DNA of 64,000 bases from RGIG3077 sp964490175 (GCA_964490175.1 CAZBAI010000002.1:34732-98731), one strand, 5' to 3'. Positions 39,391-48,424 are shown, counted from the stretch's first letter. The notes: generated by a model from the letters alone, not told the origin. A program made the numbers and translations.

Positions 39391-41139
39391 TCACTTGACG
39401 CAAATTGCACCGAAACGGCATACATTTGCGCATTGACCGCATTTAATGCACCGCTTAGGGTCAATAATATGGGCATTCTTTACAGCGCCCGAAATTGCCT
39501 TTGCAGGGCATTTTTTTGCGCACAAAGTACAGCCTTTGCATTTTTCCGGCAATATGCTGTAACATAGCAAATCCTTGCATTCTGCCGCAGGACATTGCTT
39601 TTCGGCGATATGTGCCTGATATTCATTTCTGAAATATTTTATAGTTGTCAGCACCGGATTGGGCGCTGTTTGACCCAAACCGCAAAGTGCGCCGTCTTTA
39701 ATGGCATAGCAAAGCTCTTCAAGCAGTTCGATATCACCTTGCCGACCTTTGCCTTGTGTAATTCTTGTAAGAATTTCCTGCATACGCTTTGTGCCGATTC
39801 TGCAATGCACGCATTTACCGCATGATTCTTTAGCGGTAAAATCAAGGAAAAATTTTGCCATTTGCACCATGCAGGTAGATTCATCCATAACGACCATACC
39901 GCCGCTGCCCATAATCGCACCGGTTTTGGCAAGCTCTTTATAATCGATAACGGTGTCAAGCAAATCCGAAGGAATACAGCCGCCCGAAGGACCGCCCATC
40001 TGAACAGCCTTAAACTCTTTATCGTTTTTAATGCCGCCGCCTATGTCGAAAATTACATCACGCAAGGTTTTGCCCATCGGTATTTCGACAAGTCCGCCAC
40101 GTTTGATTTTACCTGTCAAGGCGAAAACCTTTGTGCCCTTTGAATCGGGCGTGCCCATTGCCGAAAACGCTTTGCCCGAATTTGTGATTATCCATGCAAC
40201 ATTCGCAAGCGTTTCAACATTGTTAATATTTGAGGGCTTATGCCAATATCCCGCCTGCGCCGGAAAAGGCGGCTTCAGCCTCGGCATACCTCGGCTGCCC
40301 TCAAGCGATTCGATCAATGCGGTTTCTTCACCGCAGACAAAAGCACCGGCGCCTGCCTTGATGGTAAAATCACACGAAAACTTGCTGCCTAATATGTTTT
40401 TGCCGATAAATCCTGCTCTTTCGGCTTGTTTGATGGCATTTTGCAGTCTTACAATTGCAAGAGGATATTCTGCACGCACATAAACGATTGCGTGTGAAGC
40501 TCCGATTGCAAAAGCGCCGATAAGCATACCTTCAATCAGTGTGTGCGGGTCGCTTTCGATAACAGCCCTGTCCATAAATGCTCCGGGGTCGCCCTCGTCG
40601 GCATTGCATATAAAATATTTTTCATCACCCTTCGAGTTCCTTGCGGCGTTCCATTTAAACCATGTCGGGAATCCGGCGCCGCCTCTGCCGGCAAGCCCGG
40701 AAATTTTGATTTCTTCAATCACACTTTCGGGCGACATATCGGTTAAAACCTTTGAAAGTGCGGTATATCCGCCTGCGGCAATGTAAGCGTTAATATCGTT
40801 AGGGTCGATAATGCCGCAGTTGCGCAGGGCGATTCGTGTTTGCTTTTCAAGAAAGGCTTTGTCCTCGGCAGAAATTTCAAGGTCTGAAATTTCGGAAAAA
40901 TTACATGAATTTACAGCCATAGCGATCCTTTGAGCATCGTTTTCTCCGACTTTTACAAGTCTATGCAAAACGCCGTTATCATCATATATATCGACAATCG
41001 GTTCAAGCCAACACATTCCGATACAACCTGTTGTCAAAACCGAAATGCCGCTGCTTTCAAGTTGTGCTGTTAAGGCATTTGCAACTTTTTGTGCGCCGGC
41101 GGCAATACCGCAGCTGCCCTGTCCGACAGAAATTTTCAT
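39391..41139 (-). CDS. NuoF-like NADH-binding subunit of the transhydrogenase
   Basis: A 582-residue NuoF/HydB-type flavoprotein. Residues 1-85 are a thioredoxin-like 2Fe-2S domain (GQGSCGIAAGAQ, TTGCIGMCWLEP). The FMN/NADH core includes GLAGRGGAGFPTWFKW, NADEGDPGAFMDRAV and GAGAFVCGEETALIESLEG. The 4Fe-4S site follows in ESCGKCVHCRIGTKRM. The C-terminus adds two ferredoxin-type clusters (CKGCTLCAKKCPAKAISG, CIKCGQCANVCRFGAI). It is the NADH entry point, where bifurcation at FMN would split electrons between ferredoxin and the flavin of the partner subunit. It overlaps the NuoE-like gene by four bases. Confidence 0.93.
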   Translation of the reverse strand: MKISVGQGSCGIAAGAQKVANALTAQLESSGISVLTTGCIGMCWLEPIVDIYDDNGVLHRLVKVGENDAQRIAMAVNSCNFSEISDLEISAEDKAFLEKQTRIALRNCGIIDPNDINAYIAAGGYTALSKVLTDMSPESVIEEIKISGLAGRGGAGFPTWFKWNAARNSKGDEKYFICNADEGDPGAFMDRAVIESDPHTLIEGMLIGAFAIGASHAIVYVRAEYPLAIVRLQNAIKQAERAGFIGKNILGSKFSCDFTIKAGAGAFVCGEETALIESLEGSRGMPRLKPPFPAQAGYWHKPSNINNVETLANVAWIITNSGKAFSAMGTPDSKGTKVFALTGKIKRGGLVEIPMGKTLRDVIFDIGGGIKNDKEFKAVQMGGPSGGCIPSDLLDTVIDYKELAKTGAIMGSGGMVVMDESTCMVQMAKFFLDFTAKESCGKCVHCRIGTKRMQEILTRITQGKGRQGDIELLEELCYAIKDGALCGLGQTAPNPVLTTIKYFRNEYQAHIAEKQCPAAECKDLLCYSILPEKCKGCTLCAKKCPAKAISGAVKNAHIIDPKRCIKCGQCANVCRFGAICVK

Positions 41140-41639
41140 ACGTTTTGTCGCTCCTTTTGCATGATATCATCAAGAATTTCGTTTACTTTTGCAGGGTTAA
41201 GCGAGCCGTAAGTTTCGCCGTTTATCATCATAACAGGTGAAAGACTGCAACAGCCGAGACACGCAACAAAGCTCAGCGAAAAAAGCCCGTCGTCGGTGGT
41301 TTCGCCGTCATTTATGCCAAGCTTTTGCAAAATCGCCTTTGCGATATCATCACTGCCGTTTACATGGCAGGCAGTGCCCTTGCAGAGCATTATCAGGTAT
41401 TTTCCGATAGGCTTAAATCTGAACTGGGTGTAAAATGTGGCAACGCCCATAACCTTTGCGGGTGTGTTGTTTGTGGCTTTCGCAATTTTATATATCACAG
41501 GCGTGGGCAGATATCCGTATATATCCTGTGCTTTTTGCAAAATCGTGATAAGACTTCCCTTAACTTGGGCGTATCTGTCAAGAACGCCGTCGATAAGCGA
41601 AAGGTCTGTATTTGTGTTGTTACAGTTGCAACAGCTCAT
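41136..41639 (-). CDS. NuoE-like 2Fe-2S subunit of the transhydrogenase
   Basis: A 167-residue NuoE/HydC-type protein. The thioredoxin-like fold carries the 2Fe-2S ligands in MLCKGTACHVNGSD and VACLGCCSLSPVMMING. The N-terminal helical part (LITILQKAQDIYGYLPTPVI, ATFYTQF) is typical. An extra N-terminal SCCNCNN motif is unusual and could bind metal. It is the first gene of the three-gene unit. No hydrogenase (HydA) gene follows, which separates this cluster from bifurcating hydrogenases. Confidence 0.93.
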   Translation of the reverse strand: MSCCNCNNTNTDLSLIDGVLDRYAQVKGSLITILQKAQDIYGYLPTPVIYKIAKATNNTPAKVMGVATFYTQFRFKPIGKYLIMLCKGTACHVNGSDDIAKAILQKLGINDGETTDDGLFSLSFVACLGCCSLSPVMMINGETYGSLNPAKVNEILDDIMQKERQNV

Positions 41640-41713
41640 GATTTTTCATCTCCGAATAACAAAAATATTACATTATACATTTTAATACATTTCTTTTAAT
41701 AAGTCAATACACA

Positions 41714-41752
41714 AAAAACGCCAAGACGTTGTTTGTCGCCTTGGCGTTTTGC
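41714..41752. terminator. Bidirectional terminator
   Basis: An 11-bp stem (AAAACGCCAAG with CTTGGCGTTTT) between the transhydrogenase leader and the acyltransferase stop. It ends the acyltransferase transcript. Confidence 0.75.
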
Positions 41753-41757
41753 ATATT

Positions 41758-42477
41758 TTATCTGTGCCTTACTTTTGAAGCTATAAGCGAGTCGATACGG
41801 CTCTTGACAAGAGCGCTTATTTCGGAGGTTTTCATATTTTTATAATCTTCATAATATATCGGTTCTAAATAATAAACTCTTGTGAAAACAGGCGTCAGCT
41901 TCAAACCGGTGAAAACTTTGTAGGAATTTATCAACGCAACCGGCACGATGGGACATTTTGCATCAACGGCACTGCGAAAACAGCCGCTGTAAAATTTTTG
42001 CAGTCGGTTTTTGTTGTTTGAATAACCGCCCTCGGGAAAAATTATGTACTTACCGCCGTTTTGCGCCCTTAAACTAAGTTCGGAAATGGCATTGCGCTGT
42101 TGGCGCAGACTGGATTTATCGAGCGTTATCGCTCTTATAAATTTGACAAAGTCCTTTACAATGGGCAACTTTGCACGTTCATAGTCCATAACAAACGAGC
42201 AGGGTTCGTTATGGGTTGCCATGATGCCGAGCACATCGTATTTGCCTTGGTGATTGGGAAACATGATGTATCCCGTATCTTTCGGGAGATTTTCCTTGCC
42301 GTAGGCTTTTGTGAACACAAAACCTTTGGTTTGAATTATCCTTATCATCTTTTTGGTCATATTATAGCATTTTTCGACTGTATATTTTGACGGATTCGCC
42401 GCATATCTTCTCATCCTCGGCACGTAGTAGAGAATATCGGGCGTGCAGACAAGTATCACAAAAATAAACCTTAGCAT
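41758..42477 (-). CDS. PlsC-like 1-acylglycerol-3-phosphate acyltransferase
   Basis: A 239-residue membrane-associated acyltransferase of phospholipid synthesis. The catalytic H-x4-D motif is NHQGKYD (FPNHQGKYDVLG), and the glycerophosphate-binding motif is FPEGGYS. The block PIVPVALINSYK matches the later conserved P-V-A motif. An N-terminal hydrophobic segment (LRFIFVILVCTPDILYYV) anchors it. It would transfer a second acyl chain to lysophosphatidate. AAAGGAGG lies upstream of the ATG at 42477. It is a single-gene transcript. Confidence 0.9.
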   Translation of the reverse strand: MLRFIFVILVCTPDILYYVPRMRRYAANPSKYTVEKCYNMTKKMIRIIQTKGFVFTKAYGKENLPKDTGYIMFPNHQGKYDVLGIMATHNEPCSFVMDYERAKLPIVKDFVKFIRAITLDKSSLRQQRNAISELSLRAQNGGKYIIFPEGGYSNNKNRLQKFYSGCFRSAVDAKCPIVPVALINSYKVFTGLKLTPVFTRVYYLEPIYYEDYKNMKTSEISALVKSRIDSLIASKVRHR

Positions 42478-42616
42478 TCATTTCCTCCTTTACCGTATTG
42501 TACATATATATTGTACATTATTATTTTAAAGCTTTTGTTAAATTATTTTTAATATAAAAATACGACGTGTTTTAACGGTGATTTAACATTGAAAAGATAT
42601 ATTTTACTTACACAAA

Positions 42617-42662
42617 GGGCAATATTAGCCGCGGAATGTTTTTTTAAAATTTCCGATTGCCC
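42617..42662 (+). ncRNA. Structured 5-prime leader element of unknown class
   Basis: An outer 7-bp stem GGGCAAT (42617-42623) with ATTGCCC (42656-42662) encloses an eight-base one-sided bulge ATTAGCCG and an inner 5-bp stem CGGAA (42632-42636) with TTCCG (42651-42655). It ends 27 bases before the ribosome site of the dockerin gene. It is not one of the riboswitches I recognise. Confidence 0.45.
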
Positions 42663-42701
42663 GAAATATCACTAAAATCAACATTTTTGGGAGGAATATC
42701 A

Positions 42702-44726
42702 ATGCTTACAAAAGCATTAAAGCGAACGCTGTCGGGCGCTTGTGCTGTCAGTGTTGCCGCTTGCTGTATGCAAAGCGCCTGCGCTACGGTCACCTTATCG
42801 GGCGATGCAAACGGCGACTCTTGTTTTAATTCAAGCGACCTTGCAACAGCGCAGAGTGTTTTGCTGCGTGCGCAGAGCATAGGTTCACAGTATATGGAAA
42901 ACTGTGATATGAACAGTGACGGCATTTTCAACGCAGTTGACCTGCTCATTATGCGCCGCACCCCGTTTGGCGGTGCTTTGGATACGGACAACACCGTCAC
43001 CGAAATACAATATGCCGAATCAGGCGTTACACTTTACAACGCCTCGGGCAATGTTGTTGAGGCAAACAAAGCTTTGAACGTTACTGTCGAAAACAACACA
43101 TACGTTACGGTTATCGCTCCGAGCGATATTGACGTTTCCGGCACTTGTTCTTCGGGTCAGCTTGCGGTAGACTGTGATAAAACAGCCTATGTTGACGGTG
43201 CTGTTACCTTTAATCTCAAGGGCTTGACCCTTTCAAACACATCTACATCGCCGATTTATATTGCCGCAATTGACGATGAGGTCGTATTCGCCAGCAAAAA
43301 AGGCTATACCAACACGATTACGGACGGAAGCGATTATACAAACGCTTCGGGTGATTGCGGTGCGATTTATGCCTGTGATGACATCAAATTCAAGGGCAAG
43401 GGCGTTTTGAATGTAAACGGCAACTGTCAAGACGGTATTGTTTGCAAAAACGATATCAAGATTTGGAACGGCACGCTTAACGTTACAGCGGCAGATGACG
43501 GTATAAGGGGAAAGGATTCGGTAAGAATCGGCGACCCCGACGCTACCGATTATTCATCGCTGAATGTAACCGTAAAAGCTTTGGGCGGTGACGGAATCAA
43601 ATCAACGGACGACTCCGACACAAGCTGCGGATTTGTTCGCATAAACGGCGGCAATATAAATGTTAATTCCTACGGCGATTGCATTTTCGGCGTGTATAAT
43701 GTCGAAATCAACGGCGGCTCATTGGAGCTTGTATCGGAAACCACATACGGAACGACCAGCTCAAAGGGCATAAAATCCGGATATACCGATGATGACACAG
43801 ACACCGAATATACCGGTAATGTCACAATCAACGGCGGATATATGAATATTAACACAACCGATGACTGCATTAACTCAAACGGCAATATCGACCTTATCGG
43901 CGGTCAGATGGAGCTGACGATAAACGCAACAAGTTTTTCCGATGATAAAGACGGACGTCAGGCAATTCATGCCGATGACACTATCAATATCGGCACAAGC
44001 GGAAACGAAACCGTTTATGACGATGTAACGATTATTGTATATAACGCTTATGAGGGTCTTGAAGGATATAATATCAACCAGATGAGCGGCAGCGTAATAG
44101 TCAATTCATATGATGACGGCTTTAACGTTGCGGGCGGTGCGGATGATTCCGGCTCTTCCGATTTCCGTCCCGGAATGGGCGGCGGCATGAGTGGTTTCGG
44201 CAGTTCTTCCACTGCCGGTGACCTTGTAATCAGCGGCGGATTCTCACTTGTAAATGCTCAAGACGGTGATCATGACGGCTACGATTCCAACGGAAACATC
44301 ATCATTTCGGGCGGCATTGCCATCTCCAACGGCAACGACCCGTTTGACTGGGGCGACAGCGGTACAATTACCTATTCCGGCGGTGTTTATGTTGAAAACA
44401 CAGGTTCAGGCGGCATGGGCGGCTTTGGAGGAATGGGCGGCTTCGGCGGCATGGGCAACAGTTCATCAATGACCCAATCTGTCAGCGTATCGACATCGCT
44501 CAGTGCGCAAACAAGAATCACGCTTTGCGACGGCTCGGGCAATGTTATCGTTTCGTTTATTGCGGATAAGAGCGTAACTTCGCTGGTTGCAGGCTGCACG
44601 GCATACAGCGGCGCTGCATTCTATTCCGGCGGAACGTTGACAAATTCAACTTATTTCCAAACGCTTGACGATACTCAGCTTGCAGCATACGGCGGAACGT
44701 TATCAAACGGCACAAAGCTCGGCTGA
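42702..44726 (+). CDS. Dockerin plus DUF4353 carbohydrate-binding-like secreted protein
   Basis: A 674-residue secreted protein. Residues 1-28 are a signal peptide (LSGACAVSVAACCMQSACA). Residues 31-85 form a type I dockerin with two Ca-binding loops: GDANGDSCFNSSDLATAQSV and CDMNSDGIFNAVDLLIMRR. The remainder is a repetitive right-handed beta-helix of the DUF4353 kind. Repeats such as IKIWNGTLNVTAADDGIRGK, VRINGGNINVNSYGDCIFGV and VTINGGYMNINTTDDCINSN recur with D-D-G/C-I at each turn. A Gly/Met-rich run (GGMGGFGGMGGFGGMG) lies near residue 580. The ATG at 42702 has GGGAGG upstream. It could attach to a cohesin; no scaffoldin is in this window. Confidence 0.87.
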   Translation: MLTKALKRTLSGACAVSVAACCMQSACATVTLSGDANGDSCFNSSDLATAQSVLLRAQSIGSQYMENCDMNSDGIFNAVDLLIMRRTPFGGALDTDNTVTEIQYAESGVTLYNASGNVVEANKALNVTVENNTYVTVIAPSDIDVSGTCSSGQLAVDCDKTAYVDGAVTFNLKGLTLSNTSTSPIYIAAIDDEVVFASKKGYTNTITDGSDYTNASGDCGAIYACDDIKFKGKGVLNVNGNCQDGIVCKNDIKIWNGTLNVTAADDGIRGKDSVRIGDPDATDYSSLNVTVKALGGDGIKSTDDSDTSCGFVRINGGNINVNSYGDCIFGVYNVEINGGSLELVSETTYGTTSSKGIKSGYTDDDTDTEYTGNVTINGGYMNINTTDDCINSNGNIDLIGGQMELTINATSFSDDKDGRQAIHADDTINIGTSGNETVYDDVTIIVYNAYEGLEGYNINQMSGSVIVNSYDDGFNVAGGADDSGSSDFRPGMGGGMSGFGSSSTAGDLVISGGFSLVNAQDGDHDGYDSNGNIIISGGIAISNGNDPFDWGDSGTITYSGGVYVENTGSGGMGGFGGMGGFGGMGNSSSMTQSVSVSTSLSAQTRITLCDGSGNVIVSFIADKSVTSLVAGCTAYSGAAFYSGGTLTNSTYFQTLDDTQLAAYGGTLSNGTKLG

Positions 44727-44747
44727 TAATTTAAAACAGTGCAAATA

Positions 44748-44780
44748 CAAAGCCGCAGATTTTGATTCTGCGGCTTTTGC
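44748..44780 (+). terminator. Terminator after the dockerin gene
   Basis: An 11-bp stem (AAAGCCGCAGA with TCTGCGGCTTT) followed by TTGCCG; the T-run is short. Confidence 0.65.
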
Positions 44781-44801
44781 CGTGCCCGAACGTGGGTGCG
44801 C

Positions 44802-44830
44802 TTGACAAATTTTGTGAAAAGATATAATAT
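44802..44830 (+). promoter_or_regulatory. Promoter of the propeller/HD-GYP gene
   Basis: TTGACA (44802-44807) and TATAAT (44823-44828, 15-base spacer) or TAATAT (44825-44830, 17-base spacer), 37-39 bases before the start. Confidence 0.5.
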
Positions 44831-44866
44831 ATAGTGTAGTTTAAAATCCGTATCCGAAAGGGAAAA

Positions 44867-47794
44867 ATGATTTATATGCTAAAACACATTAAAAGAATGT
44901 CGTCGATATTTTCGGCTGTATGCATTGCTTTGAATTTAACCTTGCCGATATCGGCTTTGTACAATATTGAGGATTTCGGTAATGAGGCAAACGCTCGTGG
45001 AAACGAATATACATATACCGCATTTGACCGCACCGACGGCATTGCTTCCAATACCGTTAATGATGCCGTGCAGACCGATGACGGCTATATGTGGTTTGCT
45101 ACCGATTGCGGACTTGTGCGATATAATGCATCTGAATTTGAAGCTGTTGATTTTGAAGAAGATGATTTAAAAAGCTGCTGCGTTACCGCTCTTGCCTGCG
45201 ACGGTGCAGGCACGCTTTGGGTGGGCACCGAAGGCAGCGGGCTTTTTAAACTCTGCAAAAACACGCTGCGCCGCTTTGATACAAAGGGCTACCTTTCGCA
45301 GGATATTGTCGCAATCGAGTGCGACGCTTTGGGAAATATAGTTGTCGCCGCAGGCAACGGCATAGCCGTTATCGATTCTGATAATAATGAAATTAACAAT
45401 TTGTGTGATGAGCTTACCAGCGCAGATAAAAGCCTTGCGGATATATCGGCGGCAGCAAACGGTCTTGTTTGGTGTATAACCGAAAATTCTTCGGTATATT
45501 TTATTGCAAATTCAAAAAAATCGCTTGTGGATATTGACGGCGATGACGGTAAAAATATTGTTTCAACTCAAAAACCGATAAGCGTTTTCGCAAGCGCTTC
45601 GGGTCGGGTTTATGTGGGAACGGCTTCAAACGAAATTATTTATTTTGACCCGTGTGATGACGGTTCGTTTGATTCGGGCGTTATTAAATGTGATTTTTCA
45701 AACGCTGTATATTCTTTCGTCGAGGACGGCGCTTCAAGGATATGGCTTTGCACCGACACAGGAATAGGATATATCGAAAACGACCGAGCTTATGCCGTTG
45801 AATCTTATATTTCGGGCAATGTTAATTCGGGCTATTGCGACAGCGAATCAAACCTGTGGATGTGCTCACAAGAAGAGGGCTTGCTTGAAATTACAGCAGG
45901 TCGTCAGGTCAATCTCAGCGCACAGGCAGGCATGGGCGCAAAACTTTGCAATTGCACTGCCGTTTATAATAATCTTTTGTATATGGGCACGAATGACGGC
46001 CTTTGCGTTTATGATGCGCTTAATGTTGCCTCGGTTGAAGAAAATGAACTTACAGCGCTTCTTTCGGGAATAAAAATCAATTGTATTATTGTCGGTGAAA
46101 ACGGCAATTTGCTGATAGGCACAGATGAAAAATACGGATTTATAAGATATAACGCCGACACCGACCGAAGCTGGAGCATTCTCAATTCGGAAAACGGTCT
46201 TTGCGGACAAAGCGTTTACGCTATCGCTACCGATAAATCCGGAAATGTCGCAATTGCAACGGAAAGTGCCGTTTGCATTCTTATCGGTGATTCGATAGAA
46301 TCGGTATATGAGATAGACTTTAAGGTAAATGATATTGAGTTTGATTTGCAAGGTACGCTTTATGTTGCCTGCGACAGCGGCGCTTATAAGCTTTGCGGCG
46401 AAGAATTTATAAGTCTTGGCAATGACCTTGACAATGTGTGCGTTTATGATATATGCGCCGCTGACGATTCGACAATGCTGCTTGCGGCGCAAAGCGGCGT
46501 TTATTCATATTCGTCGGATACATTGAAAAAAGCCGTGCATGATACAGAGCAAATATTCAGCGATATTGTATTTGACGAAAGCGGTGTTTTTCTTATCGGT
46601 GAAGAATCGGTTTACAAAGCAAATTTCGACGGTAAAGGGAATTTAACCGATATTTGCGATATTTGCGGAATGTTCGGGCTTTATGCTTCACCGACCGTTG
46701 CTTCAAAGGCGTGCATGCAAAGCGGCGTGCTTTATATCTGCACGGTAAACGGCGTTGTGGCGCTTAAAACCGCAATTCCCGAAAGTATGCCTAAAATATC
46801 CGTAAACGCCATATACGGCAACGGCGAAGTGATATCGGCAGACAACGGCGTGTATAAGCTTGATTCTGACGTAAAACAGCTTGATATCGACGTTTCCGTG
46901 CTAAGCTTTAAGGGAAAAAGCAGTATAACATATGTGCTTGAGGGTTTTGATAAATCCGAAAAAACGGTATTGTCATCAGAGCATATAAGATACACAAATC
47001 TTGACGGCGGAAAATATACCTTAAAAATTTACGGCACCGATTGTGACGGTAACAATACAGAAGTGATTTCGATAAAAATATCAAAACAAAATGTTTGGTA
47101 TGAATCCGTTGTGTTTTGGATTGTGCTTGTCCTTGCCGCCGCTATAATATCGTTCCTTGTCAGTATGTTTTTTATTGCGCAAAAGTTGGAAAAAGAGGAA
47201 AATTTGCAAATTGTCAGGTCAAATCTTTCCGTAGCGTCAATAATGGCGGTTTCCGAAACGATTGATTCACGCTCGAATGTTTCGGCAGGGCATTCAAAAC
47301 GTGTTGCTGAATATTCCGTTAAAATTGCAAAGCAGCTTCGCTGTGACGATAATTTTAAAGAAAGCCTTTATATTGCCGCATTGCTGCATGATATCGGTAA
47401 TATCGGCGTTTGCGATGAGGTTTTGAAAAAGCCGCACAAGCTCACCCCCGAGGAAATTAAATCGGTGCAGCAGCACGTTGATATCGGCTTTTCGATTCTT
47501 AATGAACATGATGCACTGCGTGACCTTGCAAGCGCTGTTTTGTATCATCATGAACGCTATGACGGTTCGGGATATTCAAAGGGTATTAAAGGCGATGCGA
47601 TTCCGCTTGCCGCCAAAATTATTTTTGCGGCAGAATCGCTTGACGCCATGACAACCGAAAAACCTTACAGACCAAAGCTGACAAGAGAGCGCATTATCAA
47701 TGAATTTAAAGTCGGCTCGGGTACGCAGTTTGACCCCGAAGTTGCTTCGGCGGTGATAAAAATCGTCGAAATCGGCGGTGTTGCCGAAATTTAA
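44867..47794 (+). CDS. Two-component-type propeller sensor with HD-GYP output
   Basis: A 975-residue membrane sensor. After a signal peptide (residues 1-30), two seven-bladed Reg_prop propellers fill residues 45-640; blade motifs include DDGYMWFATDCGLVRY, GTLWVGTEGSGLFKL and SRIWLCTDTGIGYI. A Y_Y_Y Ig-like domain follows (VLSFKGKSSITYVLEGFD, YTNLDGGKYTLKIYGTD), then one membrane helix (about 743-770). The C-terminal HD-GYP domain has H841-D842 in LLHDIGNIGVCDEVL and H894-H895 in YHHERYDGSGYSKG. It probably senses an extracellular glycan and degrades cyclic di-GMP inside. Canonical HDIGK is HDIGN and GYP is GYS, so catalysis should not be taken for granted. Confidence 0.9.
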   Translation: MIYMLKHIKRMSSIFSAVCIALNLTLPISALYNIEDFGNEANARGNEYTYTAFDRTDGIASNTVNDAVQTDDGYMWFATDCGLVRYNASEFEAVDFEEDDLKSCCVTALACDGAGTLWVGTEGSGLFKLCKNTLRRFDTKGYLSQDIVAIECDALGNIVVAAGNGIAVIDSDNNEINNLCDELTSADKSLADISAAANGLVWCITENSSVYFIANSKKSLVDIDGDDGKNIVSTQKPISVFASASGRVYVGTASNEIIYFDPCDDGSFDSGVIKCDFSNAVYSFVEDGASRIWLCTDTGIGYIENDRAYAVESYISGNVNSGYCDSESNLWMCSQEEGLLEITAGRQVNLSAQAGMGAKLCNCTAVYNNLLYMGTNDGLCVYDALNVASVEENELTALLSGIKINCIIVGENGNLLIGTDEKYGFIRYNADTDRSWSILNSENGLCGQSVYAIATDKSGNVAIATESAVCILIGDSIESVYEIDFKVNDIEFDLQGTLYVACDSGAYKLCGEEFISLGNDLDNVCVYDICAADDSTMLLAAQSGVYSYSSDTLKKAVHDTEQIFSDIVFDESGVFLIGEESVYKANFDGKGNLTDICDICGMFGLYASPTVASKACMQSGVLYICTVNGVVALKTAIPESMPKISVNAIYGNGEVISADNGVYKLDSDVKQLDIDVSVLSFKGKSSITYVLEGFDKSEKTVLSSEHIRYTNLDGGKYTLKIYGTDCDGNNTEVISIKISKQNVWYESVVFWIVLVLAAAIISFLVSMFFIAQKLEKEENLQIVRSNLSVASIMAVSETIDSRSNVSAGHSKRVAEYSVKIAKQLRCDDNFKESLYIAALLHDIGNIGVCDEVLKKPHKLTPEEIKSVQQHVDIGFSILNEHDALRDLASAVLYHHERYDGSGYSKGIKGDAIPLAAKIIFAAESLDAMTTEKPYRPKLTRERIINEFKVGSGTQFDPEVASAVIKIVEIGGVAEI

Positions 47795-47810
47795 GAAGAT
47801 TTGACAAAAT

Positions 47811-47863
47811 AAAAACAGCAAAGCGATTGCGGCAATTGATAATCGCTTTGCTGTTATATTTTT
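47811..47863. terminator. Bidirectional terminator
   Basis: A perfect 15-bp stem (AACAGCAAAGCGATT 47814-47828 with 47841-47855), A-run before and T-rich tail after. Confidence 0.85.
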
Positions 47864-47930
47864 CATTAAATTAGCCCCTACTCGTTCGCTTGAATTTGCT
47901 TTGATTTGCAAATTGAGCGAAAGGACAAAG

Positions 47931-48398
47931 TCAACAATCGGGTTTGACAATATATTCCATTTCAATATCAGCTTTTTCGGATTTCCAAATGTCTTTTCTG
48001 TATGGAATTTGCTTAAAGCCGAATTTTTTATACAGATGAATTGCAGGTTTTAATCCCGATACGGTAATTAAGCATATTTTCTTTGCTCTATGTGAAATTG
48101 CGTAGTCCATACAGGCTTTTAATACCGCCGAACCTGCGCCCGTTCCCGTATATTGTCCCTGTGCCGCAAGTTTGCATATTTCCCATACATCATCACCTAA
48201 CGGCTCTATCATGCAGGTTGCCAATACTTTCTCATTTTCAAGGCAAAAATATACCATTGCGCCTTTTTCAATTAGTTCTTCAACATGCTCCATCGAATAT
48301 CGGTCAAAATCTTCGATATAATAAAGCTTTGTCAGCCATTCGGTGTTCAATCGTACAAAATCATCTTTGTATTTTGAATCGTATTCAATTATCTGCAT
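47931..48398 (-). CDS. GNAT family N-acetyltransferase
   Basis: A 155-residue acetyltransferase-like protein. The acetyl-CoA site is QGQYTGTGAGSAVLKACMDY (Q-x-x-G-x-G/A) and the C-terminal LKPAIHLYKKFGFKQIP motif is typical of GNAT proteins. It lies 26 bases downstream of the ECF S-component gene in the same direction and may be cotranscribed. The substrate is unknown. Confidence 0.88.
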   Translation of the reverse strand: MQIIEYDSKYKDDFVRLNTEWLTKLYYIEDFDRYSMEHVEELIEKGAMVYFCLENEKVLATCMIEPLGDDVWEICKLAAQGQYTGTGAGSAVLKACMDYAISHRAKKICLITVSGLKPAIHLYKKFGFKQIPYRKDIWKSEKADIEMEYIVKPDC

Positions 48399-48424
48399 AA
48401 GCTTAATCCTTATCGTGAATACTG

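Noticed and set aside
37322..41639. Electron-bifurcating [FeFe] hydrogenase
   Set aside because: No H-cluster motifs occur in any of the three proteins. The large subunit is a GltD/NfnB-like flavoprotein.
42540..42662. Possible cyclic di-GMP riboswitch before the dockerin gene
   Set aside because: The conserved GEMM core and tetraloop-receptor elements are not present; only a local nested hairpin is seen.
45866..46492. 208-codon minus-strand frame inside the propeller sensor gene
   Set aside because: It runs antisense to repeated propeller blades whose protein sequence is clearly under selection.
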